Position numbers and translations under genes: made by a program. A model generated the notes under the pieces. That model did not search any database. It was not told the origin of the DNA and worked only from the letters and a program-made list of their open reading frames with translations. From Vescimonas sanitatis (lineage in GTDB: Bacteria; Bacillota; Clostridia; Oscillospirales; Oscillospiraceae), in assembly GCF_049060325.1 (NCBI RefSeq), contig NZ_JBMGPW010000003.1, positions 1-64,000 on the forward strand: a DNA stretch of 64,000 bases, written 5' to 3'. Position 1 is the stretch's first letter; each line of letters opens with the position of its first letter. Of the stretch, positions 32,956 to 40,794 are shown piece by piece.

Positions 32956-33300
32956 ATGAAAAAGTACAGAGTCAATGTCAACGGTACCGTGTATGAAGTC
33001 GAGCTGGAGGAGATCACCGGCGCAGCTCCCGCTGTCTCCGTGGCCGCCCCTGCGGCTGCTCCCGCCCCCGCCGCAGCCCCTGCCGGCGGCGAAAAGGTCT
33101 GCGCTCCCATGCCCGGCAACATTCTGGCGGTGAACGTGTCCAACGGCAGCGCCGTCAAGAAGGGCGACGTGCTGATGATCCTGGAGGCCATGAAGATGGA
33201 GAACGAGATCATGGCTCCCTGCGACGGCACCGTTACCTCCGTGTCTGTGACCAAGGGCGCCGCCGTGGAGTCCGGCGCGATGCTGTGCACCATCGGCTGA
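32956..33300 (+). CDS. Biotin carboxyl carrier protein of the decarboxylase
   Basis: A 114-residue biotin carrier. Residues 1-20 form a beta-strand start, then comes an Ala/Pro linker and the biotinyl domain with ILEAMKMENEI, whose Lys carries biotin. It ferries CO2 from the carboxyltransferase (OadA) to the membrane beta subunit. In some bacteria this domain is fused to OadA; here it is separate, matching the shorter OadA at 34754. Confidence 0.93.
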   Translation: MKKYRVNVNGTVYEVELEEITGAAPAVSVAAPAAAPAPAAAPAGGEKVCAPMPGNILAVNVSNGSAVKKGDVLMILEAMKMENEIMAPCDGTVTSVSVTKGAAVESGAMLCTIG

Positions 33301-33316
33301 CGCCGGAGGACTGCAC

Positions 33317-34741
33317 ATGGAAGCTATTGCCAATTTCTTTGTAAGCACCGGCTTTTACCAGTTCTTCCAGGGCGACAACTGGAAGAGTGCCATTATGCTG
33401 GTCATTGCCGTTGTGCTGCTGTTTCTGGGTATCGTCAAGAAGTTTGAGCCGCTGCTGCTGGTACCCATCGCATTCGGTATGCTGGTGACGAACCTGCCCG
33501 GCGCGGAGATGTTCCACGAGATCCTGTTCGCCGGCGGACACGTCCACTGGGACCTGTTCGGCGGCGAGCCCATCACGGCACAGTTCCTCTCGGAAATGCT
33601 GGCAAACGGCGTATCTGCCGATATGCTCCAGCCTTACGCCGACTCCCTGATGACGGCGGCGCAGAGTACGTTCGACCCCGGTGTGCTCGATAACCTGATG
33701 GCACAGCTTGCCGCCAGCGGCTCCGAGGCCGTGGGCACGCTGTCCAACCAGCTGGACGCCCTGGTAACTGCCGAGCAGTACCTCGCCTCCTATGGCATGA
33801 CCCTCAGTAATGTCACTGTCAGCGTCGGTCTGATCGATGTGCTGTACCTGGGTATCAAGCTGGGCATCTATCCCTGCCTTATTTTCATGGGCGTGGGCGC
33901 CATGACCGACTTTGGCCCCCTGATCGCCAACCCCAAGAGCCTGCTGCTGGGCGCTGCCGCCCAGCTGGGCATTTTCCTCACCTACGTTGGCTGCCGCCTG
34001 CTGGGCTTCACCGGCGCCGAGGCCTCCTCCGTGGGCATCATCGGCGGCGCGGACGGCCCCACGGCTATCTTCGTCACCGCCCTGCTGGCCCCGGCCCTGC
34101 TGGGCCCCATCGCCGTGTCGGCGTATTCCTACATGGCCCTGGTGCCCGTTATCCAGCCGCCCATTATGAAGGCGCTGACCACCAAGGAGGAGCGCCAGAT
34201 CGTCATGAAGCCCCTGCGTGAGGTCAGCAAGAAGGAAAAGATCTTCTTCCCCATCGTGGTCACGGTGTTCGTGGCCCTGCTGGTCCCCTCCGCCGCACCG
34301 CTGATCGCCTGCCTGATGCTGGGCAACCTGGCCAAGGAGTGCGGTGTGCTGGATCGCCTCAGCAAGACCATGCAGAACGAGCTGATGAACATCGTCACCA
34401 TCTTCCTGGGTATCAGCGTAGGCGCCACCGCTACCGGCGCTACCTTCCTCAGCCCCAAGACTCTGGCTATCATGGGCATGGGCGTGGTGGCCTTCGGCTT
34501 CGGCACCGCCGGCGGCGTCCTGCTGGCCAAGTTCATGAACCTGTTCCTCAAGGAGAAGATCAATCCCCTCATCGGCTCTGCCGGTGTGTCCGCCGTACCT
34601 ATGGCCGCCCGTGTCAGCCAGAAGGTCGGCCAGGCGGAAAACCCCGGCAACTTCCTGCTGATGCACGCCATGGGCCCCAACGTGGCCGGCGTCATTGGCT
34701 CGGCCATCGCCGCGGGCGTGCTGATCTCCCTGTTCGGTTAA
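33317..34741 (+). CDS. oadB: Sodium-translocating decarboxylase beta subunit
   Basis: A 474-residue integral membrane protein that decarboxylates carboxybiotin and pumps Na+ outward. Family motifs include GVGAMTDFGPLIANPKSLLL, GIIGGADGPTAIF (the conserved Na+ site region) and FLSPKTLAIMGMG. It has a longer periplasmic-type loop of about 60 residues near residue 100 (SADMLQPYADSLMTAAQ) than many homologues. ATG follows CGGAGG. Length and motifs support an intact pump. Confidence 0.93.
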   Translation: MEAIANFFVSTGFYQFFQGDNWKSAIMLVIAVVLLFLGIVKKFEPLLLVPIAFGMLVTNLPGAEMFHEILFAGGHVHWDLFGGEPITAQFLSEMLANGVSADMLQPYADSLMTAAQSTFDPGVLDNLMAQLAASGSEAVGTLSNQLDALVTAEQYLASYGMTLSNVTVSVGLIDVLYLGIKLGIYPCLIFMGVGAMTDFGPLIANPKSLLLGAAAQLGIFLTYVGCRLLGFTGAEASSVGIIGGADGPTAIFVTALLAPALLGPIAVSAYSYMALVPVIQPPIMKALTTKEERQIVMKPLREVSKKEKIFFPIVVTVFVALLVPSAAPLIACLMLGNLAKECGVLDRLSKTMQNELMNIVTIFLGISVGATATGATFLSPKTLAIMGMGVVAFGFGTAGGVLLAKFMNLFLKEKINPLIGSAGVSAVPMAARVSQKVGQAENPGNFLLMHAMGPNVAGVIGSAIAAGVLISLFG

Positions 34742-34753
34742 TAGGAGGTAACT

Positions 34754-36205
34754 ATGGAATTTCTGTCTAATAAGCCCCTGCTCATCACCGATACCATCCT
34801 CCGCGACGCGCACCAGTCCCAGGCGGCCACCCGCATGACCATCGAGGATATGCTGCCCGCACTGGAGCAGCTGGACACCATCGGCTACTACTCTCTGGAG
34901 TGCTGGGGCGGCGCCACCTTCGACGCCTGTATGCGCTTTTTGAACGAGGATCCGTGGGAGCGCCTGCGTACCATCCGCAAGCATGTGAAGAACACGAAGC
35001 TGCAAATGCTCTTCCGTGGCCAGAATATCTTGGGCTACAAGCACTATGCCGACGATGTGGTGGACGCCTTCTGCGCCAAGTCCATCGAAAACGGCATCGA
35101 CATCATCCGTATTTTCGACGCGCTGAACGACGTGCGCAATCTGGAGCAGGCCATCAAGTCCACCAAGAAATACGGTGGACAGGTGGAGGCCACCCTCAGC
35201 TACACCATCTCCCCCATCCACAGCGAGGCCTACTTCGTCAAGCTGGCCAAGGAACTGGAGGACATGGGCGCTGACGCCATCTGCATCAAGGACATGGCCA
35301 ACCTGCTGCTGCCCATGGAGGCCTATTCTCTGGTCAAGGCACTGAAGGAGACGGTCTCCGTCCCCATCCACCTGCATACCCACAACACCTCCGGCACCGG
35401 CGACATGACGCTGCTGATGGCGGCCTACGCCGGCGTGGACATTGTGGACACCGCTCTCTCCCCCATGGCCAACGGCACCAGCCAGCCCGCCACCGAATCT
35501 CTGGTGGCCACGCTGCAGGGCACCGTCCGTGACACCGGCCTGAGCCTGGAGAAGATGTCCCCCGTAGCCGCCCACTTCCGCAAGGTGGCCCAGCGCCTGC
35601 AGGATGCCGGTATCCTGGACCCCAAGGTCCTCCGCGTGGACACCAACACCCTGCTGTATCAGGTGCCCGGCGGCATGCTCTCCAACCTGATCTCCCAGCT
35701 GAAGCAGGCTGGCAAAGAGGATAAATACTATGACGTACTAGCAGAGATCCCCCGCGTCCGCAAGGACTTCGGCTATCCCCCGCTGGTAACGCCCTCCTCC
35801 CAGATCGTGGGCACCCAGGCCGTGATGAACGTCATCATGGGCGAGCGCTACAAGACGTTCCCCAAGGAGTCCCGCGCCATGCTCAAGGGTGAATACGGCA
35901 AGCTGCCCGGCGAGGTCAACGAGGAGGTCCGCACCAAGGCGGGCATCGCCCCTGAGGATGTCATCACCTGTCGTCCCGCCGATTTGCTGGAGCCGGAGCT
36001 GGAGAAGTACCGCGAGGAGTTCAAGAGTCTGGCCAAGTCCGACGAGGATGTGCTGAGCCTGGCGCTGTTCCCCCAGGTGGCGCCCAAGTTCATCGAAAAG
36101 CGTGACCACCCCGCTGCCGAGGCGCCCGCAGCTCCCGCGGCCGCCCCCGCCAAGCCCGCCGATGATAATGCCGTCCGCGAGCTGTATGTGGAGTGGAAAA
36201 ACTGA
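34754..36205 (+). CDS. oadA: Oxaloacetate decarboxylase alpha subunit (carboxyltransferase)
   Basis: A 483-residue enzyme that moves CO2 from oxaloacetate to biotin. The HMGL-like barrel starts ITDTILRDAHQSQAATRM, with metal-binding HLHTHNTSGTG and CIKDMANLLLP, followed by the PYC_OADA conserved region. The Ala/Pro tail ends without a biotin domain, which is supplied by the separate carrier. ATG follows TAGGAGG. With its neighbours it converts decarboxylation energy into a sodium gradient. A related acyl-CoA decarboxylase role is less likely because the barrel is of the 5S/OadA type. Confidence 0.93.
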   Translation: MEFLSNKPLLITDTILRDAHQSQAATRMTIEDMLPALEQLDTIGYYSLECWGGATFDACMRFLNEDPWERLRTIRKHVKNTKLQMLFRGQNILGYKHYADDVVDAFCAKSIENGIDIIRIFDALNDVRNLEQAIKSTKKYGGQVEATLSYTISPIHSEAYFVKLAKELEDMGADAICIKDMANLLLPMEAYSLVKALKETVSVPIHLHTHNTSGTGDMTLLMAAYAGVDIVDTALSPMANGTSQPATESLVATLQGTVRDTGLSLEKMSPVAAHFRKVAQRLQDAGILDPKVLRVDTNTLLYQVPGGMLSNLISQLKQAGKEDKYYDVLAEIPRVRKDFGYPPLVTPSSQIVGTQAVMNVIMGERYKTFPKESRAMLKGEYGKLPGEVNEEVRTKAGIAPEDVITCRPADLLEPELEKYREEFKSLAKSDEDVLSLALFPQVAPKFIEKRDHPAAEAPAAPAAAPAKPADDNAVRELYVEWKN

Positions 36206-36227
36206 CAGTTCTTCTTTCCTTTCCCGC

Positions 36228-36263
36228 AGAGAGCCGGAAAAGCCCCCGCTTTTCCGGCTCTCT
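36228..36263 (+). terminator. Terminator of the decarboxylase operon
   Basis: AGAGAGCCGGAAAAGC (36228-36243) pairs with GCTTTTCCGGCTCTCT (36248-36263). The stem is strong but the T tract is poor. Confidence 0.75.
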
Positions 36264-36304
36264 CCCTGATTTCAAAGAAATCCTGTTCTTTTCGCAAAAA
36301 AAGC

Positions 36305-36333
36305 TTGCAATATCGGTGCACATCGACTATAAT
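36305..36333 (+). promoter_or_regulatory. Promoter of the tRNA-Lys/tRNA-Glu unit
   Basis: TTGCAA (36305-36310), 17 bp, TATAAT (36328-36333), 19 bases before the first tRNA. Confidence 0.8.
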
Positions 36334-36352
36334 AACACCGTTAACAGGATAT

Positions 36353-36428
36353 GCACCTTTAGCTCAGTTGGTAGAGCACCTGACTCTTAATCAGGGTGTC
36401 CAGGGTTCGAGTCCCTGAAGGTGTACCA
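36353..36428 (+). tRNA. tRNA-Lys (anticodon CTT)
   Basis: Starts GCACCTTTAGCTCAGTTGG, has the anticodon loop CTCTTAA (CTT), T-arm GGGTTCGAGTCCC and encoded CCA. The 7-bp acceptor stem is intact. Confidence 0.96.
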
Positions 36429-36471
36429 GTAATAGCGAATCACCGACCCGACCGCCGGTGATTTTCTATAC

Positions 36472-36546
36472 GGCCCGTTGGTCAAGTGGTTAAGACAGAG
36501 GCCTCTCACGCCTTTAACATCGGTTCGAATCCGGTACGGGTCACCA
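36472..36546 (+). tRNA. tRNA-Glu (anticodon CTC)
   Basis: Starts GGCCCGTTGGTCAAGTGG, has the anticodon loop CTCTCAC (CTC), T-arm CGGTTCGAATCCG and encoded CCA. It follows tRNA-Lys by 43 bases and probably shares its promoter. Confidence 0.95.
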
Positions 36547-36576
36547 AGTTCAAACTCCGCCTTCGGCGGGATGATT

Positions 36577-36608
36577 TAGCTCCATCTTTATGATGGAGCT
36601 ACTTTTTT
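36577..36608 (+). terminator. Terminator of the tRNA unit
   Basis: TAGCTCCATC (36577-36586) pairs with GATGGAGCTA (36592-36601), followed by C and six T. Confidence 0.9.
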
Positions 36609-36623
36609 CGACAGGAGGTTTTT

Positions 36624-37961
36624 ATGTCCAAGCTCATACGGCTGTCCGATCATTTCACGTATGGCAAGCTGCTGCGCTTCACGCTTCCCTCCATCTGCAT
36701 GATGGTCTTCACGTCCATCTACGGCGTGGTGGATGGTCTGTTCGTCTCCAATTTCGTGGGCAAAACGCCCTTTGCCGCCGTAAACCTGGTCATGCCCTTC
36801 GTGATGATCCTGGGCGGCATGGGCTTCATGATCGGCACCGGCGGCACCGCCCTGGTGTCCAAGCTGCTGGGCGAGGGCAAGCAGGAGGAGGCCCACCGTA
36901 CCTTCTCCATGCTGGTACTGTTCACACTGCTGTTGGGCGCAGTGCTGTCCGCCGTGGGCATCCTCACCATGCCCGCCGTGTCCCGTCTGCTGGGCGCGTC
37001 TGATGCCATGATGGCCGACTGCATTCTCTATGGCCGCATCGTCACCGGCTTCACCTTCGCCTTCATGCTGCAAAATGTGTTCCAGAGCTTCTTCATCGCC
37101 GCCGAAAAGCCCCGCCTGGGCCTTTTCGTCACCGTGGCCGCCGGCATCACCAACATGGTGCTGGACGCGCTCTTCATCGCCGTTTTCGACTGGGGTGTGG
37201 CCGGCGCGGCCATCGCCACCGGTCTGAGCCAGTGTGTGGGCGGCGTACTGCCCCTGATCTACTTCCTGCGGCCCAACACCAGCCTGCTGCGCCTGCGGCC
37301 CGCCGCACTGCGTCTGCGCCCCATCCTCCAGTCCTGCGGCAACGGCTCCTCCGAGCTGATGAGCAACATCTCCTCCTCCCTGGTGGGTATGCTCTACAAT
37401 TTCCAGCTCATGCGCCTGATCGGCGAGGACGGCGTCTCCGCCTACGGCGTTCTGATGTACGTCCAGTTCATCTTCGTAGCCATCTTCATCGGCTACTCCA
37501 TCGGCAGCGCGCCGGTGGTCAGCTTCCACTACGGCGCGCAGCACCACAGTGAGCTGAAAAATCTCCTGCGGAAAAGCGCCCTGCTGATGGCCATCGGCGG
37601 CGTGACCCTGACGGTCCTGGCCCGTGTGCTGGCCGCCCCCTTGTCCCGGCTGTTTGTGGGCTACGATGCCAGCCTCTACGCTCTGACCACCCATGCCTTC
37701 CGGCTGTTCTGCTGGTCGTTCCTACTGGCAGGCTTCAACATCTTTGCCTCCGGCTTCTTCACCGCCCTGAACAACGGTGCCGTCTCCGCCGCCATCTCCT
37801 TCCTGCGGACGCTGGTGTTCCAGGCCGGCTCCGTTGTCGTCCTACCCATACTTCTGGGCGTGGACGGTATCTGGTGGGCCATCACCGCCGCTGAGATCTT
37901 TGCCTTTATCATCTCCGGCGTCTTTCTGGTGCTCAAGCGGAATACGTACCACTATATGTGA
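36624..37961 (+). CDS. MATE family efflux transporter
   Basis: A 445-residue protein with about twelve hydrophobic segments. It begins LIRLSDHFTYGKLLRFTLP and has MATE-typical IYGVVDGLFVSNFVG, GTGGTALVSKLLGEGK and, in the second half, a matching repeat around NISSSLVGMLYNFQLMRLIG. Such proteins export drugs or metabolites using Na+ or H+. ATG follows CAGGAGG. It is single and lies downstream of the tRNA terminator. Its substrate cannot be read from sequence. Confidence 0.92.
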   Translation: MSKLIRLSDHFTYGKLLRFTLPSICMMVFTSIYGVVDGLFVSNFVGKTPFAAVNLVMPFVMILGGMGFMIGTGGTALVSKLLGEGKQEEAHRTFSMLVLFTLLLGAVLSAVGILTMPAVSRLLGASDAMMADCILYGRIVTGFTFAFMLQNVFQSFFIAAEKPRLGLFVTVAAGITNMVLDALFIAVFDWGVAGAAIATGLSQCVGGVLPLIYFLRPNTSLLRLRPAALRLRPILQSCGNGSSELMSNISSSLVGMLYNFQLMRLIGEDGVSAYGVLMYVQFIFVAIFIGYSIGSAPVVSFHYGAQHHSELKNLLRKSALLMAIGGVTLTVLARVLAAPLSRLFVGYDASLYALTTHAFRLFCWSFLLAGFNIFASGFFTALNNGAVSAAISFLRTLVFQAGSVVVLPILLGVDGIWWAITAAEIFAFIISGVFLVLKRNTYHYM

Positions 37962-37972
37962 GCGTTTTCCCC

Positions 37973-38007
37973 TTGCAATCGCATAAACATAGTGCTATAC
38001 TATGTTT
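37973..38007 (+). promoter_or_regulatory. Promoter of the Rrf2-type gene with an inverted-repeat operator
   Basis: TTGCAA (37973-37978), 17 bp, TATACT (37996-38001). AAACATAGT-GCTAT-ACTATGTTT (37985-38007) has perfect 9-bp arms and covers the -10, as expected for self-repression. Confidence 0.78.
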
Positions 38008-38030
38008 ACTAACACAAGGGAGGTCTTCCC

Positions 38031-38453
38031 ATGCTCGTATCTACCAAAGGCCGTTACGCCCTCCGGGTCATGCTGGAGCTGGCTCAGGACGACAGCGCCG
38101 CCTATCTCCCCCTGCCCGCCATTGCCGAACGGCAGGGCATCTCTGAAAAATATCTGGAGAGCATCATCTCCGTGCTGTCCAAGGCCGGCCTGGTGGACGG
38201 CCTTCGTGGCAAGGGCGGCGGCTACCGCCTGAACCGCCCCGCCGCCGACTACTCTGTGGGCCAGATCCTCCGCCTCACCGAGGGTTCTCTGGCCCCCGTC
38301 ACCTGCCTTGAGGGCGACGAAAACACCTGCCCCCGCGCCGGTCACTGCACCACGCTCCCCATGTGGGAAAAGCTGGACACCATCATCAACGACTATCTGG
38401 ACAGTGTCTCCCTGGCCGATCTGCTGACGCAGACCGACGGCGGCGCCCTCTGA
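38031..38453 (+). CDS. Rrf2 family regulator with IscR-type cysteines
   Basis: A 140-residue regulator. The winged helix reads MLVSTKGRYALRVMLELAQ and GISEKYLESIISVLSKAGLV, with the wing RGKGGGYRLNRP. Cys residues occur in VTCLEGDENTCPRAGHCTT, a three-Cys set like that binding the [2Fe-2S] cluster of IscR. It would sense iron-sulfur status or, like CymR, cysteine metabolism. Unlike typical iscR it is not followed by iscS/iscU: a strong terminator ends it after one gene. Its operator lies over its own promoter. Confidence 0.9.
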   Translation: MLVSTKGRYALRVMLELAQDDSAAYLPLPAIAERQGISEKYLESIISVLSKAGLVDGLRGKGGGYRLNRPAADYSVGQILRLTEGSLAPVTCLEGDENTCPRAGHCTTLPMWEKLDTIINDYLDSVSLADLLTQTDGGAL

Positions 38454-38463
38454 AAGCATACCG

Positions 38464-38499
38464 AAAAACCTCCCGGACCACACAGTCCGGGAGGTTTTT
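38464..38499. terminator. Bidirectional terminator between the Rrf2-type and sortase genes
   Basis: AAAAACCTCCCGGAC (38464-38478) pairs perfectly with GTCCGGGAGGTTTTT (38485-38499) across CACACA. Confidence 0.94.
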
Positions 38500-38515
38500 G
38501 TTTTTCAGGTCCGAC

Positions 38516-39523
38516 TCAGCCCTTGTGCTCCGTCTTGGCCGTATCCGTCTTGCTGGCAGTGTCGGTCTTATTGGCGGCAGCATCCTCCACCGCAGAGACA
38601 TTCGCGGCAGCGGCCGCGGCGTCTGCCGCTGCCTTGTCCTGGATACGGTCCGCCGGGATACCGGCAGCCTCGGCCTCACCGCGGGTCATGGTGATGGGCG
38701 CGGCGGAGTCCTCCACCAGCTTTGCCATCAGCAGATAGCGGTGATGATCGTCGCCGTTCTTGCACACGGACAGCACCACCACCTTGTCGCCCGCCTGGGG
38801 CAGGTTGGTCTTGTCCACGTTCACGCAGCCCTCGGCACTGTAAAAGGCGTTCTGGTTGGTGTCGCTCTTGTACTTAGGATCGCTGGCCGCCTTGCCCAGC
38901 GCCTCAAAGAATGCGTTAAACACCTTCTCGTCCTTGAAGTCGTGGTAGTACAGGATGTGGCTGGTATCATAGGGGATGCATGCGAAGAACTTATAGGTCA
39001 GCTGACGGCCCGGCTGATAGATGTACATCACGGCGTTGTCGTCGAACTTCAGCGTCTCACCGTAGCTCTGCAAACCGCCGAACATGGTCCGGTTGGCCAT
39101 GTTGTGGCCGTAGATCACCGTCATGGGGTCGCTGAGGTCAGACTTGTTGTAGTACGCCTGGATGTACAGCGAGCCGGCCTTGTTGGTCTTGCCGTCCAAA
39201 TCGCGCTGCAGGTAGTAATCGTCGTCATACCCGGTGCTGCTCTTAGTGGACTTGGGACTCTGCGCCAGATAGTGGCCCTTGCTGATGGCGCACTGGGTGG
39301 CGTTGGGGATCTGGATGAACCCGAACACGTCCGGGTACTTCTTCTCATCGAAGCTGACGCCGTCCGGCAGCTGGATGGGCTCCGGCTCCACGATGACCTC
39401 ATCCTTGGGGTCCGGTTCCGGTTCCTTCTGCTCGCCGCAGCCCACCAGCACGGCAGAGCCCAGCGTCAGCAGCGCCATCACAAGCGCCATTCGGCGTAAA
39501 AAGTGCTTCTTCATCTTCTCCAT
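38516..39523 (-). CDS. Class B sortase with a lipoprotein-type N-terminus
   Basis: A 335-residue transpeptidase that would attach proteins to the cell wall. The catalytic His is in VIYGHNM, Cys in VVLSVCKNG and Arg in DDHHRYLLMAK, the class B pattern. The N-terminus has a signal peptide ending in a lipobox, SAVLVGC, so Cys29 may be lipidated, unusual for sortases. The C-terminal tail is a long Ala-rich, Lys/Thr-rich extension. ATG at 39523 follows AAGGAG. A candidate substrate, the SPKTF-ended surface protein, lies at 49604. Confidence 0.88.
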   Translation of the reverse strand: MEKMKKHFLRRMALVMALLTLGSAVLVGCGEQKEPEPDPKDEVIVEPEPIQLPDGVSFDEKKYPDVFGFIQIPNATQCAISKGHYLAQSPKSTKSSTGYDDDYYLQRDLDGKTNKAGSLYIQAYYNKSDLSDPMTVIYGHNMANRTMFGGLQSYGETLKFDDNAVMYIYQPGRQLTYKFFACIPYDTSHILYYHDFKDEKVFNAFFEALGKAASDPKYKSDTNQNAFYSAEGCVNVDKTNLPQAGDKVVVLSVCKNGDDHHRYLLMAKLVEDSAAPITMTRGEAEAAGIPADRIQDKAAADAAAAAANVSAVEDAAANKTDTASKTDTAKTEHKG

Positions 39524-39650
39524 TGCTGCTCCTTCCCGCGGCTCCTCTCTTCCTCTCGAGCCGCTGCGGCGTGTCCGCCGCGTCGCAATATACTTTGATA
39601 TGATACCATACAGCGTCCCTGATTGCAAGCACTTTTCCTCTATCCGCCCC

Positions 39651-40778
39651 TTATGCCAGCGTCATGCCGTACTGCCCCAGCAGCTTCTCAAGCCGCTGCC
39701 GCTGCGCCGGTGTCATGCGGGCCGTATACTGCGCCGCCAGCGCCTGGGCCAGATCGCCGTTGCCCCGCTTCAGATAGTTCCCCACGGCCCGCTGCAGGCT
39801 CTCCGCCGCCGTAGAGCTCAGGCTCTCGCTCCTGCTGCCGGTATCTCCACTATCTGTAAGACGGACGCCGGAGGCGGAAAGTTTCCTCTCCTGCTCCGCT
39901 TTGTCGGAAAAATGTGCCAGCAGCGCCTGATACAGTCTCTGATCCCGGCTGCCCGCGTCCTCATACGCCGCCTGAGCCGCCTCCAGCTGCTTCTGCCAGT
40001 CGCCACGCGCCTCCTGCCAGCGGTCATAGTCCGCCTTTTCCTGCGCGTCCAGCATACTGTACTGGTTCTGCAAAGCCTTGCCCTCCTGCTGATACTCCGC
40101 CAGCGCCGCCTGCCGCAGCTCCGGCACCATCGCTGCCAGTTCCTGCAAATAGCCGTTGTACGCCTGCTGCCCCGCGCTCTGGGCGTAGCTGGAGGCATAC
40201 CCGCCAGTCAGGGCCGCCGCCTTGCCCAGCGTGTCCTCCATGGCCGCCGCGCCGCGGGCGGCATACAGTCTGGCATACCGCTGGTACGACTCGTCCTCCT
40301 CCGGATCGTAGTCAAAGGCCTCCCGCCCCGCGATCTGGTCATACAGCGCCTGCAAACGCTCCTCGAACCGGGACCGGTACGCCTCCGGCTCCAACGCCGC
40401 CACGCTGTCCCGGTAGGCCTGCGCCGCCGTCACCTCGTCCGATGGCGTATAGCCCCTCTCCAGCTCCTGCAGACGCCGCGCCGTGCCCGCCGTGACCTCC
40501 GCCCTGGGTGCCGCCGCCTCTGCTGCCGCAGCAGCCTGCGCCGCCTGCTCCGCCGCCGTAGGCGCGGACAGCAGGCTCCCCCACGTCTCGTCGCCGGCAA
40601 TGCCGTCCACCATCGTCAGTCCGTTCTTCTTCTGATAGTCCCGTACCGCGGCTCTCGTCTTCTTGCCGAAGATACCATCCTGGTCCAGACTATACCCCCG
40701 CTTGTTCAATTCATTCTGCAGCTGCCGCACCGCGCTGCCCTGTGAACCGTATGCCACCATCGTATACGTCGATGCCAT
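39651..40778 (-). CDS. Virion-associated protein with a peptidoglycan-binding domain
   Basis: A 375-residue protein, last of the virion cluster. Residues about 8-70 form a PG_binding_1 domain (GSQGSAVRQLQNELNKRG, DGIFGKKTRAAVRDYQ). The rest is Ala/Gln/Glu-rich helix with coiled-coil character and no visible hydrolase motif. It could anchor the particle to the wall or be an internal ejection protein. ATG at 40778 follows GGAGGAG. No endolysin or holin follows. Confidence 0.72.
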   Translation of the reverse strand: MASTYTMVAYGSQGSAVRQLQNELNKRGYSLDQDGIFGKKTRAAVRDYQKKNGLTMVDGIAGDETWGSLLSAPTAAEQAAQAAAAAEAAAPRAEVTAGTARRLQELERGYTPSDEVTAAQAYRDSVAALEPEAYRSRFEERLQALYDQIAGREAFDYDPEEDESYQRYARLYAARGAAAMEDTLGKAAALTGGYASSYAQSAGQQAYNGYLQELAAMVPELRQAALAEYQQEGKALQNQYSMLDAQEKADYDRWQEARGDWQKQLEAAQAAYEDAGSRDQRLYQALLAHFSDKAEQERKLSASGVRLTDSGDTGSRSESLSSTAAESLQRAVGNYLKRGNGDLAQALAAQYTARMTPAQRQRLEKLLGQYGMTLA

Positions 40779-40794
40779 GCCTCTCTCCTCCTCG

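Noticed and set aside
33233..35575. A 780-codon open frame on the minus strand
   Set aside because: It is antisense to oadB and oadA, has His/Gln/Gly-biased nonsense composition and no ribosome site; both sense genes match known families.
36588..37694. A minus-strand frame opposite the MATE gene
   Set aside because: Gly/His/Gln-rich shadow of a strong membrane-protein gene on the other strand.
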